This document shows positions 12,037 to 24,500 of a DNA stretch of 64,000 nucleotides, one piece after another. The position numbers and the translations under genes were made by a program. Location of the stretch: the NCBI GenBank assembly GCA_949825025.1, contig OX463784.1, positions 3,502,885 through 3,566,884 of the forward strand, read 5' to 3'. Every line of letters starts with the position of its first letter. Within the stretch, counting starts at the first letter, position 1. The notes under the pieces were generated by a model, which searched no databases, was not told the origin of the DNA, and saw only the letters and a list, made by a program, of their open reading frames with translations. Source of the stretch: Siphlonurus alternatus (Eukaryota; Arthropoda; Insecta; Ephemeroptera; Siphlonuridae).

Positions 12037-12221
12037 ATGCAGGCTACTGAGAGCAAAAATTCGCCATGGAAGCTGTAGGTCTTACACGTTCTTTGGTTGA
12101 CTGGAAATCAATATCTATGCCGTGCATGTTGTGCCATGTAGCGACGAGCCGGGCTGAAAACATGTTTAGAGCCGCCGACTTCAAAATTACCTGCTATCCT
12201 ATAGTTTTATAAGTATAATAT

Positions 12222-12734
12222 GGGGGGCATTCACGAAGCACTGGTAGAAATAATACGATCAACTGACGCAATGCTAAAAAAATCCCATTCATGAAAATTA
12301 TGACAAAAAATTAAAATATTCTTCTCCTCTACATCCTGTATCTGTAGCTAAAATATCAGGTATACAAACACATGAGCTATTTTTTTAGTTATTAATTTTT
12401 AACATTGAAGTTCCATTTCTCCATGTTAAATATAGAGAACTTTGAAAATTCATAACTCAAAAACTTGATTGTATTTGTATACATGATATTTTAGCTACTG
12501 ATAGGGGATGTAAAGGAGAACATTTTAATTTTTTTTTTCATAAGTTTCATGAATGAGATTTTTTAGCATTAGGTTAGCTGATCCGTGTTATCTCTACCTT
12601 AACCCCCACTTAAGCCTAGATTTTTATCCCTGGTGCTAAACCAGGAGCTAAATATGGTTAGTTTCTATAATAGTAGCACCCGGGATAAAAGTCAAGGCTA
12701 AAGTGGGGGTTATAGTGCTTTGTGAATGCCCCCC
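12222..12734. mobile_element. GGGGGCATTCAC MITE carrying a decayed TTAA MITE
   Basis: The outer ends are GGGGGGCATTCACGAAGC and TTTGTGAATGCCCCCC. The inner part from about 12246 to 12591 is a TTAA-family element: its right end reads GTGTTATCTCTACC followed by TTAA, while its left end is degraded and the left TTAA reads CACT. The outer remainder, CCCCCACTTAAGCC...GGCTAAAGTGGGGG, matches the empty relative at 28755-28927. Confidence 0.75.
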
Positions 12735-12744
12735 GGTATGAACT

Positions 12745-13130
12745 TGTTTGATCTTCATAGTACAGTAAAGCACGTAACGATCGACCGCAGTTACTTTGAA
12801 GTCAAGGGATAGGTTTGTCAGAAGGAATAGATTGAAATAAATTTTAAAAAATTGAGAAAGTTCCAAAAATTAAGCGCTTAACTAATATATAAAATATGCT
12901 GATTTGAGCAAATTCAAGGGGTCGGTTTTTTCATAACAGCTGTTTCTGACTATATACAAAGATTACAAAGTCCTCATGTTATACATCAGAATTCACAAAA
13001 CCATATGTTTTACTTTAAAATTCGTATGTCCTGTATTGATGATGATTTTATAGTTTTAAGTTCTCTGCAAGTCTTATTCATTCAAGAGAGTTGATTCCAA
13101 AATCTCAATTAAGGCTGCATGGTTCAAAAG
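12745..13130 (-). repeat. Dispersed repeat R1, - copy
   Basis: Matches the R1 family through CGACCGCAGTTACTTTGAAG, TTGATGATGATTTTATAG and CCAAAATCTCAATTAAGG. It is diverged from 10498-10845 and lies directly after the nested MITE. Confidence 0.55.
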
Positions 13131-13226
13131 ACTGAATCATTTTATAAAATATAAGAATCGAATTGTAGTTCTATACTAAAATTCATTTCTTTTTCTTTTT
13201 TTTAATTACATTTAATTGTGTTAAGA

Positions 13227-13363
13227 GGCATTCACAAAGCCTTAAGGCCACATTTAGGGCTCGATAATTTAAGACCAGAAATTTTGGGTCTAAAAAGCAT
13301 GCCTAAAATCAGGCTTTATATTATCGAGCCCTAAATGTGGCCTTAGGGCTTTGTGAATGCCCC
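13227..13363. mobile_element. Short palindromic MITE, GGCATTCAC family
   Basis: GGCATTCACAAAGCC at the left and GGGCTTTGTGAATGCC at the right, with an inner inverted pair CACATTTAGGGCTCGATAAT / ATTATCGAGCCCTAAATGTG. This 137-bp hairpin belongs to the family at 12222-12734 and 28755-28927. Confidence 0.75.
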
Positions 13364-13518
13364 TTGTTATTTCTATTTTTTCAATATGCATGGCATGTAT
13401 TTCATATAATTTAAGTAATTTGAAGAACATTAATTGCTCTAATTTTTTTAAATAGGGTATTTTTGATACTTAAGAAAATATCATGGTTCTACTATAGTAT
13501 CCTATACTGTATATAATA

Positions 13519-13737
13519 TAGTCAAATTAATTTGAAATTCCTACCGGAAGTAGCCGGAAATGAGTAGTTTCTGAACTTCCTGTTCGCGTCCGATTTTTGT
13601 ACTTTTGCAAACATGTCAGTCTTCTTATTGCAAAGCTCTCAGTAAAATTTCAAACTCCAAATGCAAACAAGAAGGACAGAAATATCTCACTTCCGCGCGG
13701 CTACTTCCGGTGAGAATAACAAATTAATTTGACTGTA
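13519..13737. mobile_element. TA-flanked palindromic MITE (CGGAAGTAGCCG type)
   Basis: Left GTCAAATTAATTTGAAATTC, right its inverse (AACAAATTAATTTGAC), next an inner inverted pair CCGGAAGTAGCCG / CGGCTACTTCCGG. TA flanks both ends. Non-coding; fits a mariner-like (TA target) MITE. Confidence 0.7.
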
Positions 13738-14039
13738 GCTTTATTGTGAAAAAAGAAATGTGCGTTTTAATTTTAATACTAACACCTTTTACATTGAACT
13801 TACTATTTCAGTTTGATTTTAAAAAATGTTTTTTTTTTTTTTTTTTTTTTTTTTGTGCAAACTTTATATTGACTTGTCCTAAAACCTATAATATAAACAA
13901 ATGTTATTGTATATTATGACATTTTGATTGTAGGAGAAATGGGATTAATAAATAGACTAAAATCAGACGTCCCCTTGCCTCTGCTGCCAATGCAACCCGC
14001 TTTACGTGACTGCTGGACAAGTTGCCTCACAACAAGGAG

Positions 14040-14372
14040 TTTTTTGTTTTTAATTTTTATTATTATTATTTTACAATGATACATCCATAGACACATCCCT
14101 AACAGTAAGAACTTACAGCTCGCGGCGGGGTAGTGGGTATCGAGATTAGGTAAAGAACGGATGGTTGCCAATGCCTGTTATGCGTCCCAGCATTTACTGA
14201 GGTGAGACTGAGGGAACCGTGGAAAACCTCAGTCAGGACGGACACCTCTACTTTTTCTCAATGGACCAAAGTGATGTCCAAAGCCTGGGGAACCACAAAC
14301 AAGTGCATCACTGCACTGGGTGGAAAGCGAGACGAATTTACCCCAGGGAGGGAGCAACGTAATTTTTACTTG
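14040..14372 (-). mobile_element. SINE copy, 5S-SINE body, - strand
   Basis: Same body as 53-355 and better preserved: CCCCAGGGAGGGAGCAACG at the 5' side, TGCACTGGGTGG, AATGGACCAAAGTGATGTCC, core GACTGAGG...CCTCAGTC, then a pyrimidine tail at the left edge. The 5S head is missing. Frames across it are not genes. Confidence 0.75.
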
Positions 14373-14429
14373 AAAATCTTAGGGTGTTATCCCATCTTAA
14401 TTACCCCCTTCCCAAACTTATAATTGTGA

Positions 14430-14645
14430 CTTGTGTGTGGCTCCCAGGCATTGGACATCACTTTAGTCATATAATATAGTAATATAAAAAAATGCTTTGG
14501 TCCATTGATAAAAAGTAGACGTGTTGGCCTATGGTCCTGACTGAGGTTTTTCACGGTTCCCTCAGTCTCACCTAAGTGAATGCTGGGACGTAGGCAAAGA
14601 GTGGTCATCATTCTTTCCCTCCCTCTTTCTACTCTAAACTTTTAG
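14430..14645 (+). mobile_element. SINE copy, 5S-SINE body, + strand
   Basis: Lies head-to-head with 14040-14372. Starts in the middle of the body (TGTGTGTGGCTCCCAGGC) and runs through the core and GCTGGGACG to a pyrimidine-rich tail. About 45 bp of AT-rich sequence near 14465-14490 interrupts the usual spacing. Confidence 0.65.
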
Positions 14646-14798
14646 ATACTTCCTATAAGAATAATTTTTGTACTTTAATTGACACTGTTTATTAAGTACT
14701 TAAATTGTTTTTAAAAGTGCAAAAAGTAATGAAAATAAGGTATAATCAGCACATTTAATGTACTGAAACCATAAAAGTGATATAAGGTGAAAATAAAT

Positions 14799-15762
14799 GA
14801 GGCGCCGCAGATCAAACGGGTTTAAATCCAAGCCCAACTGGAATTCAATTTTTAAGCCTCAGTTACACAACAACAAATAAATTTTCAGACCACTTTTGAA
14901 CTTGATTGATTGATTGATTGGTTTGTATTTTGGGGCAATTGACACATGTTGGTCATATATGCCCCTCAGTTCGCCTTTTTTAGGGCTGGAATTTTTCTTT
15001 GTTGTTGTGTCTATGTTCCTTCCTGTTCGATGTTGTAGTCGCAACAGTTTCTCGTATGCTTCTGTTCACAGCACCCGTCGGAGGTTCGCCTCATTGGTGA
15101 ACTCCAGGATGCACTGCACTGCCTCCTCGTTATTTGCGAGGATCTGCTTTATTGTGCCTGTTATTTTGCATGCTCTTCTTTCTTCTGCGTAGTGGAGACA
15201 GTCAGTGAGGATATGGTTCACTGTCAGTTCCTCTGCGCAGGTTGCACACATTGGAGGTGCTTCCCTTTCCATGAGATGGCTGTGTGTCAGCCAGGTGTGT
15301 CCAATTCGCAGTCTGGCGAGGATAACCTCGTCTCTGCGGTTCTTTCTGTTGCTTGATTGCCAAGGGCATGGTTTGTCCTTGATGTTTCTGAGTTTGTTAT
15401 CGTTTGTGACCTCCTGCCACGTCACTTCCCATCTCCTTCTCACATCGAGATGTAGAGAATTGCGGAGTTCATCTGAAGTGATCTCCTCCGAATCCCAATC
15501 CTCTTTCTCAGAGGCACGCTTTGCTGCTTGGTCTGCCGCTTCGTTTCCGGGGATTCCGGCGTGGCCGGGCACCCAGAGGAACAATACGGACTTGTTTTGG
15601 TTCTCCAGCTGGTAGAGAACTTGGATTTTAAAAGACAAGTATAGTTAACTTTCCAAATCCAGGTTCAAAATTGGTCTGATTTTTTTTTAGTGTAACTGAG
15701 GCTTAAAAATTGAATTCCAGTTGGGCTTGGATTTAAACCCACTTGATCTGCGGCGCCTCAGA
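14799..15762. mobile_element. Long-TIR element containing a LINE fragment
   Basis: GAGGCGCCGCAGATCAA at 14799 and its inverse at 15746-15762. The inverted repeats stay recognisable inward for about 110 bp (GTTTAAATCCAAGCCCAACT, CTTAAAAATTGAATTCC, GTCTGA / TCAGAC segments). Between the arms sits a 5'-truncated non-LTR retrotransposon, reading on the - strand. The retrotransposon most likely inserted into the TIR element later. No clear TSD at the outer ends. Confidence 0.75.
14905..15640 (-). pseudogene. 5'-truncated non-LTR retrotransposon: RNase H and C-terminal end
   Basis: The frame 15638 to 15066 on the - strand encodes about 190 residues resembling the end of ORF2 of arthropod Jockey/I-group LINEs. 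It has the RNase H signature VPGHAGIPGNEAADQAAK and a C-terminal zinc-like cluster C-x2-C-x7-H-x4-C around CATC...HILTDC. The stop at 15066 is followed by a short 3' UTR ending in repeated TTGA units (read as ATTGATTGATTG on the + strand, about 14905-14920), a usual LINE 3' tail. Everything upstream of RNase H, including the reverse transcriptase, is absent, so the copy cannot be active. The surviving frame is uninterrupted, which suggests a fairly recent insertion. A second tiny piece of the same 3' end is near 48415-48455. Confidence 0.85.
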
Positions 15763-16845
15763 AAGTACTCAGCATTCATCATCTAATAGTTTTTAGTGTG
15801 TTAGTATTAAAAAAAAGAGAAATAAAATAAAAATAAAACAAAAATAAACACACATATAGGTCAGCACTCCACATGTGCACCCCCATCTCAGTGTGGTAGG
15901 CCCACCCTTTCCTAGTGACGTCACTTGCGGCCACAAGTGAGATAAGTGCATGACAATGAGATAAGCGTGATTGTGTCACTAATTAATTGAGGTCGAGCAG
16001 AGAACGACGGATGTGGTGTACAGTGATGAACACAAGCAGCACTCGTCAATCTTATACGGGAATTTCATGTTTACATTTTGGGGAGCACGGAGATGCCCGA
16101 AGCCGCCCGAAGAGCTTCGGGATGTATTGGCAGAAAACCCTAAAATCCTATGCTGTGCGTGTTAACGTAACTTACAACACCTCTTTTCTAATAACAGTTT
16201 TGGTCACCAAATATTTTTTTTCACTAGCATTGGATCGTCTTGTTACCGTTTAAAAAAAAAAAAAAAAAAAGACGAAAAATGATACGAATCGTCAGGAGAA
16301 ATGAGTTTCTAGACCAACTTTAACACGTATTTGCTATGCCGCTGACAATGTTTTGCCTACACAATTATGACGTCATATTGTTTTGTGACGTATGGTGAAA
16401 AGACCCGTATATAATATATTGCCCATGTTAAACTCAAAATTTCGGGCCCCATGGATCCGTGCCTGAGTAAACTATATGGGGAGGTGGGGGGGGGGGTAAC
16501 AAAGCACTTGAACCCCAGCACTTAAAATAGCTTCAATTTTTAAATCCCGGATTAAATCGAGTATAAACCAGAGGCTACACATGCTACTAAAAATGTGGGC
16601 TAAAATCGGTGCTAACGTATATCTGTTTTAACATTGCTTAGCACACTGATGTAGCACATCCCACGCATTAACATAACTTTTTTTTATCGGAGTGTAAAAT
16701 AATAAAAGACTGCTCAAAAAAATCTGAAAAATAATCCTTTTATTTTTGTTAACCACCGTTTAAATTTTTAACAATTTTTGGTACTAATTTACTTCTTGTA
16801 TTTCCTCATTGCAAAAATTAATTTGTTTTTATGAAGTTACACTCA
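15763..16845. other. Intergenic DNA, no gene recognised
   Basis: Small open frames here have no recognisable similarity. The stretch 16430-16500 has a G-rich fragment with CCATGGATCCGTGCCTGAG, related to the repeat at 4102. A poly-A run lies near 16252-16270. Confidence 0.4.
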
Positions 16846-16985
16846 TCACCTTAGAACATTTCTCACTTCTAATTTTTATTAATCAATAATCACCATGATA
16901 TAAATGCACTGATTTATTCTTTATACGCGGCATGGTGATTAACATGGCCACGCAAATGGAAATTTTTCGAGGCGACGACTTTACA
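16846..16985. mobile_element. Hairpin MITE, TACACTCGTCGCC family, diverged
   Basis: ACACTCATCACCTTAG at the left and GAGGCGACGAC at the right, with the inner pair ATCACCATG / CATGGTGAT. More diverged than the copies at 11912 and 36074. Confidence 0.6.
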
Positions 16986-17257
16986 ATGAAAAGGTATTAA
17001 TAAGGATATATTTTATAAATATATCCCATATACTATGTAAGGATGCATGAATCGTGCCTTTAACTCTGAATATGTGTAAGTCTCATATGTTATATTTAAG
17101 CTCAATATTGCATCAGAGACCCTACTCTGATATTGCATGCAATTGAATTATTAAAATGGGCGATGCACAGTATCATTAGAAAGATGGACTACTTTTTTTT
17201 CTTTCAAATCAAGTTTATTTTTTTGTACTTCTTACTTCTTTTTTTTTTCTAGATCGC

Positions 17258-17490
17258 GTGAATGCACTTGTGTGTGGTTCCCCAGGCTTTGGACATCGCT
17301 TGTGTCCATTGATAAAAAGTAGAGGTGTCCGTCCTGACTAAGGTTTTCACGGTTCCCTTAATCTCACCTCAGCGAATGCTGGGACGCATAACAGGCCGTG
17401 GCCACTATCCTTTCCCTACCTTATCCCTACCCATTACCCCGCCGCGAGCTGTAAGCTCTTAGGGGTGTATCCTTATAAAAAAAATTAATA
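17258..17490 (+). mobile_element. SINE copy, 5S-SINE body with full 3' tail
   Basis: Starts near GCACTTGTGTGTGGTTCCCC, passes the core (GACTAAGG...CCTTAATC variant) and GCTGGGACGC, and ends in CCGCGAGCTGTAAGCTC, GGGGTGTATCCTT and an A-rich tail. This copy shows the family's true 3' end, shared with 38160-38372. Confidence 0.75.
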
Positions 17491-17899
17491 AATTGAATTT
17501 ACTTTTTTTTATATATAAATTAAAGTAATATATTTGAAGGCCTAATTCTATTTATAAGGCATTTGAACTTTGAACAAAAATATAAATAAAACTAAATACA
17601 ATTGATAACGATTACATCGCAATCTATAATTAACATTGTAATTCTGATTAGGATAATTTATGATAATAATATTTTGTTATTAAAAAAAATCGTCTAATCT
17701 ATTTTTACACAGTACTCGCAATGTTTTCAAAGTTCACATTTTAAGAAATAAATCAGCTCTTTCATGTTGCCACAAAATATATAAAACAGCCCATATAATA
17801 ATTTATTATAAGAACATGCGTGGGAAGAGTTTATATTTTTTTACTCTCCTTTTTTCTTTAACGTTTGAAATATTTCCCCCGCTCCCGCCATTCTTGTAA
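17491..17899. other. AT-rich DNA upstream of the promoter
   Basis: No gene or bounded element is seen. The AT-rich character ends near 17880, where GC content and regulatory motifs rise. Confidence 0.4.
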
Positions 17900-18150
17900 C
17901 TCGTCAATGAAATGACGTCACAGCCTTTATATGATTGGTTGTTAAAGTCACGTGATAAAAGTAGCGTCATTACTATTCTGTGATTGGTTGATTTATATCA
18001 CGTGACTGGATCTCGCCCACACATGAGGGGGAGAGAAGCTGGTTTTAGAAGGAAAAGATTTTTCAGAGACCACAGTTGAGTTTTAGCTGTTTTAGTTGAA
18101 CGAAGTGTTAGTTTTATGTCAATGGGTACTTTTGTGTTAATATTATAAAC
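17900..18150 (+). promoter_or_regulatory. Promoter-proximal region and 5' UTR of the MKP-3-type gene
   Basis: Lies directly upstream of exon 1 and holds a perfect CRE palindrome TGACGTCA (17913-17920), two inverted CCAAT boxes in the context TGATTGGTTG (about 17932-17941 and 17981-17990), and two E-boxes CACGTG (17949-17954, 17999-18004). The CCAAT/E-box pair is repeated about 50 bp apart, like a duplicated module. No TATA box is obvious at a suitable distance, and the transcription start cannot be fixed. In-frame stops at 18097 and 18109 with no ATG between them and 18151 support the chosen start codon. CREB/ATF and bHLH binding is inferred from motifs only. Confidence 0.55.
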
Positions 18151-18526
18151 ATGCCTTCTGACATGTTGGAAAACGAAAATCACGGTGGTTTCTTGTCAGC
18201 GGACAGTTTTGTTGACGATCTGAGGAGAAGTTCATCTCGCTTGGTTGTGTTGGATTGCCGAAGTTCTAATGAATATAGCGAAAGTCATATTAGACATGCT
18301 GTCAATTTCAGTATTCCTAGTATCATGCTTCGTAGGCTTGCAGCTGGTAAAATAGAGCTTGTATCAACAATAAAGTGCCGGGAATTGAAGAATAAAATCA
18401 GTGAAGCGTACCATGAAAATTTGTTCGTTGTTTATGGAGAAGGAGCGGAGAAAATTTATAATGATACATTGGAGATTCTAGCGAGGCGTTTGAAGCAAGA
18501 TGGATGCCAAGTCGCTACTTTAGACT
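18151..18526 (+). CDS. Exon 1: rhodanese-like MAPK-binding domain
   Basis: Encodes residues 1-125 plus one base of codon 126. The ATG follows in-frame stops, with A at -3 (AAAC before ATG). [16 protein letters not shown] is the CH2/rhodanese-like segment, followed by the kinase interaction motif IMLRRL, whose two arginines contact the MAPK common-docking site in known MKPs. [14 protein letters not shown] matches the strand before the domain's last helix. The donor is CT|GTAAGT at 18527. A satellite array begins about 400 bp into the intron. Confidence 0.93.
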
Positions 18527-21500
18527 GTAAGTACTCGCTTAATAAGCCTTTATATACATTTATATCATGTCAAAAACCGGGGGAATATTGGTAGTTATCG
18601 TATTATAATAAAATCAAATGAGAAAGTGATTTGAAATATTATAAAAAACACAATGACCTTGACAGAAAAAAAAATTGTTGACATTTAATTTTAGCGCGCG
18701 AATTTCAAGTTCTCGTTTAAAAAGTTTAAACTTGATACGAAATTAATTAATTTTGTTTTGTTTGATATAAGTTGGTATATAATTAGTATTATAATATTTA
18801 TGTTACAAGGTATATGGCAGGTATACGGGAGATTCCATTAACATTGCGAGGGTGTTTTGGGCGTTCCGCGCATGTGTCAGATGAGTCCATTCACGGGGGG
18901 CAACAAGTTGCTACACTCATTGAACGCTCAATAACGAGTACACTTTCTCGCGATAAAATATGGACCATTTTACGTACCAAGATGTACAGTAAAATATGTA
19001 AAAAACTGCTTGTTTTTCCCACAGTAACAATTCAATGAATGTACATCTTCTCGCGTTAAAATATGGACAAAATTACGTACTAAAAGATGTACTGTAAAGT
19101 ACGTAAAACATGCTTGTTTTTCCCCAATATGCATAATTATACAGTTGCTTCATACAAATCAAGAAATAATGTACAGTTTCTTGCGTTAAAAAATGGACCA
19201 ATTTACATAGGTACTAAGATGTACAGTAAAGTACGTAAAAAATACTTTCTTTTCCGCAAAACAGTTGTCCAGATTTAATAAATAATGTATTGTACATATT
19301 CTTGCGTTAAAATATGTACCATTTTACATACCAATGCATAATGCATTGTACAGTTACGTACGTAAAACATGATATTCTTGTATATGCATATTCCCTAATA
19401 GCACAGTTTTAATTTCATAAATAATGTACATCTTTTCACGTTAAAATATTATATGGACCATTTTACATACATTATTAATGTACAGGTACAGTAAAAGTAT
19501 CAAAAAAGGCTTTTTTTTTTCCTGTTACAATTCAATAAATGTACAGTTTCTCGCGTTAAAATATGGACCAATTATACATAAAAATGTACAGTACAGTGAA
19601 ATATGTAAAATAAATGCTTGTTTTGCACTAATATTACAGTTGTATAAATGTACAGTTTCTCACGATAAATTGTGGACCAACAGCCAAACTGCTACTTAAA
19701 ATTGGTTCGATTTGCACTAAGGCAGTTTGTAATGTACGCACAGGAAAGTATGTTAGTATCAAAATACATATGCATAGTTTTCCTTTGAAATTTAATTAAG
19801 TAATTACACTGAATACAGAACAGTTACTGTACTTGCGTTAAATTGTGGTTATTATTGAGAAAATTCCCAGGCCTTGTGCTTTTTCATTGCCTAACAATAC
19901 ACCAAAGGATGTAGAATTTTTTTTATTATAATAATAATAATTTTATTTCGATCGTTGGCTTTACAGCATAGATCACGTCAGATTTGTTACATAAATCATA
20001 CATAACAGGTACTTAAATCTAATTAAAATTACCTAAAATTAACATACATAGGTTTACACAAATGATTTTAAATAAATTTGCACTATTAACATAATATATG
20101 TATTGTATTATTCATTATTATCAGGTTCTTTAATCTTGATGTTTTTTTTTTTTTTTTTTTTAATATTTAAAAATAGTTTAAGTTTTCAATATCACTTTCA
20201 CTCTTTTTAATATAATTGTTTTATTATCTCCACATATGATTTCTTGATGCACTATTAAATAGATCACATAACACTTTGCACAATGGTTCACATAACACTT
20301 TGATGGTCAGATATTAAATTTGTTTACTATCTTTATTTCGGAGCCATAGATAAAGATAACATTTTTTGTTTGTGTTGATCCGTAAGAGCAACGTTCCAGT
20401 TTGCAACATCCTCCTGCGTTATTTTTGATTTTTCATCATAAAAATCTTTTATGTTATAATATTCTTTTTTGATTAATATAGTTTTTAATTTATTTTTAAA
20501 TACATTATATTATCACTAATTTCATTCCTCAATGACTCGGGTAAAAAATCATAGATTTTATGAGTTTGGTAATATGGATTATTTTTATAAAAAGCAGATT
20601 GATGCTTTTTTATTACAACTTTGGATTTGTTTCTGGTATCATAAGGAGAGATGTCGGAAACTTGAGCGTATGACTCTGGGTTGTAATCTTTTATACATTG
20701 CACAATTCAAGATGTAATAAATCTTGAATTATTAATAAATAAATTAATAATTATTAATAATAATAAATTAATTATTAATAAATGTAATAAATAAATATTA
20801 TATATTTATGTTTTATTACAAAGGAATTAAAATATATTCTAATTATTAAATGTAAAGTTGCATATGCTAAATTGTAAAAAATAAAATGATTATGATTGAA
20901 TTGGGTCAACTGGCCTATAATATACGTGATTAACTATTATATTAAATTATTTTGCCTACACTGACTACCCTCTATAATAGAAGCAGAGCGTACTAGAATT
21001 CTAGTATGCTCTGATATAGAAGCTTCAAAAGAGTGCGCCCGCGATGCGCAACTGATGTTGTCGCTAAGGTCCATCTTGCACTTGAAAATGAAAAGCAAAG
21101 TGTCGTTTTAACTTTTCTCGGTTATAAATCAAGTAAAAAATCTAAATTTTGCTTTATCCACTGTATTTTTAAGTTTAGACCGACGTTCCATAAAAAAATC
21201 TTTTTAGTGAAAAAACGAATTCATATTTTTTTTTTTACATCATAGGTTTAGATAGGACGGTGGGAACACCACAAAATCAGCTGACTTGAAGCTTCTATTG
21301 TACATCTCAAGGCAGCACAAACGTTACTGATTTGGTGTAGCTCTAATACTGTAATTTGGAAAGATGTATTATATATAATAAGAGCACCCACTGTAGCACG
21401 TTCTTAAGTAGCTCAATTTTACCATATAGACTTGTGACAATTTCCACAGACAGAGCAGGGGTAACGTACGTGGTGTCTAGATGTGTACTGATATTTGGTT

Positions 21501-24500
21501 TAAACTGTTTAAAGTGATTGGTGAAGTACATGATGTACTTTTCTAAACTCATTCCAAAATTCGAGCAGGTACGAACGTTAATTGTGTTAATGTTTGTGAC
21601 TTTTCTCATTTAAATACAATAATATATTATAATTTTCTTGTTCACAAGAGAATGAATTTATTATAACTTCCCGGCTCTTCGTGTTTTGTGGGTCCCTTCC
21701 AAATCGGAGCGTCCATGGCCTGTTAGCCATCCATCCCAGTATTATCTTAGTCGTGACTGAGGGAACCGTGGAAACCTTAGTCAGGATGGTCGTTAATTGG
21801 TGGAGGATACGACCACCTTACGGATGCAGGAATATTGTAAATAAACCCGTCTGTGAATGAAGTGTTGACTGAATGATGCGCGGATAAAGTTCATGCCGTG
21901 CCGATAAACCATGTTGAAAATGCGCAATCACGATTAAATTACAGCGTTATTAAACAATAGTTCCATTTTTGTTTAGTGGTTAAAAAATTAATAATAAAAA
22001 AAAAAATAATAATAAAACCCGTCAAAATCAGTCATAAATAATGTAATTATATTTCAGTGTAGTATTGGAGGGATAATTCCCTCTTCCGATTTGTAATCAA
22101 TACAGGTTTGTCAACAAACTAGCAATTAAATAATATGTTAGTGTTTTTATTCTTTCTTATTTAATCAAATTGATAGCACAATCACTACGTTTACATGACG
22201 GTGTTACATGCGTATCCGTTGACGACGCCTCATAAGAATAACATTAGCCGTCGTCAACGAATATTACGTATTAAACATCATCATGTAAACGTAGTGAATG
22301 TCTGCCTGATTGATGTCTGTTACTTTATTTTACATTTCAAAATAATTTTACTATTTCCATAATTATTGTGAGCAATATACGCATTATAAGATACTCTGTA
22401 ATTTACTAAAACAAAGGACGGAGAATGTCACCTTGGCACTTCCCACCATTCATGAATGTGTGCCTTGTTATCGCGTCTTATCTGCGGGCTGATAGCAGCA
22501 ATTTTATGAATGGGCGTCTCACAAGCACTACCGCTGCCGGCGAAACTTCACACGGCGAAGGTACCCCACCACAAAACAGATAGGCCGTGTCTTTGCGATA
22601 ATAGTAGCAAAAATTACCATGTTTTCTGCAACTTTAGCTTTAGACAGATGTCGAAGTTCATGATGTTTAACTTGGGTTTCGTCGGAAGCGCTCGCTCGGG
22701 TGTCCTTCGGCTCGGCTCGGACAGTAAAGTTCTTCGTTACAAACAACGCACCAATGACTGAAGACGTTACAAACACGACGAAAACCAAGTTAAATGTGAA
22801 TCAGAATAGAGGATTCAAGTAGGTGCGCTTCGCGATGCTCATTTGTGTCGCTAAGGTCCATCTTGTACTTGAAAATAAAGCAAAGTATTTTTTTAACTTT
22901 TCTTGGTTATAAATAACATAACAAAATCTAAATATTGCATTATTCACTGTATTTTTAAGTTTGGTCTGAAATTTCGTATAAAGGAATTTTCCATAAAAAA
23001 TCTCATTCTTGGTGAAAAAACGAATTTACGTTTTTTTTTTTTTTTTTTTTTTTACATACGTTTAGATATAGGACGGTGGGAACACCGAAAATCAGCTGAC
23101 TTAAAGCCTCTTTTTGCTATTTTCAGTCTTTTCATTGAAGAAAAACTTCGAGGTACCTATGTATTTTACTGTTCCTACATGAAAATTGGTATAACTTTCT
23201 GTTCCGAGGTGTTCCTATTATATAAGGTGGACAGCCACTGAACTAATATATACTACAGCCCAGTAAAATACTATTTACTACAGTAAAGTTCGTGGACAGC
23301 ACGAACTTAACTCCTGCCTCATTTGCTAGAACTGTAGCTCCAATAGACAGAGAGATGTAGATTTGTAATTTTGTGAGAGAAGAAGAGCACAAGAGTTTTG
23401 GTTCACCACACCTCCATAGACTGCGTGGTAACGTCTACAAACAAAGCAGCAGTAACGTTCGTGGTGTCCAGAGGGGTACATAATTGAGATCAGAGACTTT
23501 AAATTACTAAAAAAAATTTCATTAATTCACATTTTTTTTTGTCAGAAGATGACGCGAGGTAAAATATTTGTTAAGGTGACTCGTGACGTCACTACTGACG
23601 CATCTCATTGAAATTTACATTCGGAGGTGACTGGTTAAAGGGCCGCTTCGTAATCTGACACGTCTCAACATGTCTCTGGAAGTCACGTGATCGACCAAGG
23701 TCGCCGCCTGCACAATGTGGCAGTGACTTATCACCCCGCCGCCGGATATGTTCTCATATGTAGGCGCGGCCATTCCTCCCTGTTATATACACCTCGCATC
23801 ACCACGAACGATTTGGCGGCGAATATGTCGTTGTAGCATTCCTTCTGTAGAATCACGTCCCTTCTCGGAGTACACATCGAAATATCACGAACTTTACACG
23901 ATACAATTTTGCTTACTAGAAAATTTCATCTCCCATACAAACAAATAGAGTTCAAGTTTTCTTGTAAGGAAAAATTGTATCGTGTTCAGCCTATATTACA
24001 CGATACAATTTTGCATGAAATTTTCCTTGTGAGAAAATTTTATCTCAATACAAGCAAATACTGTTTTCTTCAAAGAAAAATTTGTATGCAAAATTGTATC
24101 GTGTTATACCGGCTTAATACAGGCTTATAAGGAGGTTTGAAGTTTGAACCAAAACTCTTTTGATATCGATAGAATATATTGATATTTACATGCCCCGAAA
24201 TTGAAAATCTTCATGTCTCTCTGTCTATTGGAGCTAAATTTTAATATTTTCTCAGTATAAAATAAAGCTAGTGATGCAGAAGTGACGTTCTTGATGCCAC
24301 GAGGCATGACGATCATTATCTTTCCTCTAATTTTGCTTCTATATCACCGTCGAGATTTTTTACATCTTGCGACAGTGTATGTTAATTAGTACAGCTTGCA
24401 TCTGGGCTCTGTTTTGGTAATGTTTTTATACGGGGGCGCTGCGATCTATATCTTTGGGAGGCGATACTGGGTTCGAACAAAGAGTTTACATTATAAAATC

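Noticed and set aside
18527..18594. Exon 1 frame continuing past 18526
   Set aside because: A canonical GTAAGT donor ends the exon and the continuation has no family similarity.
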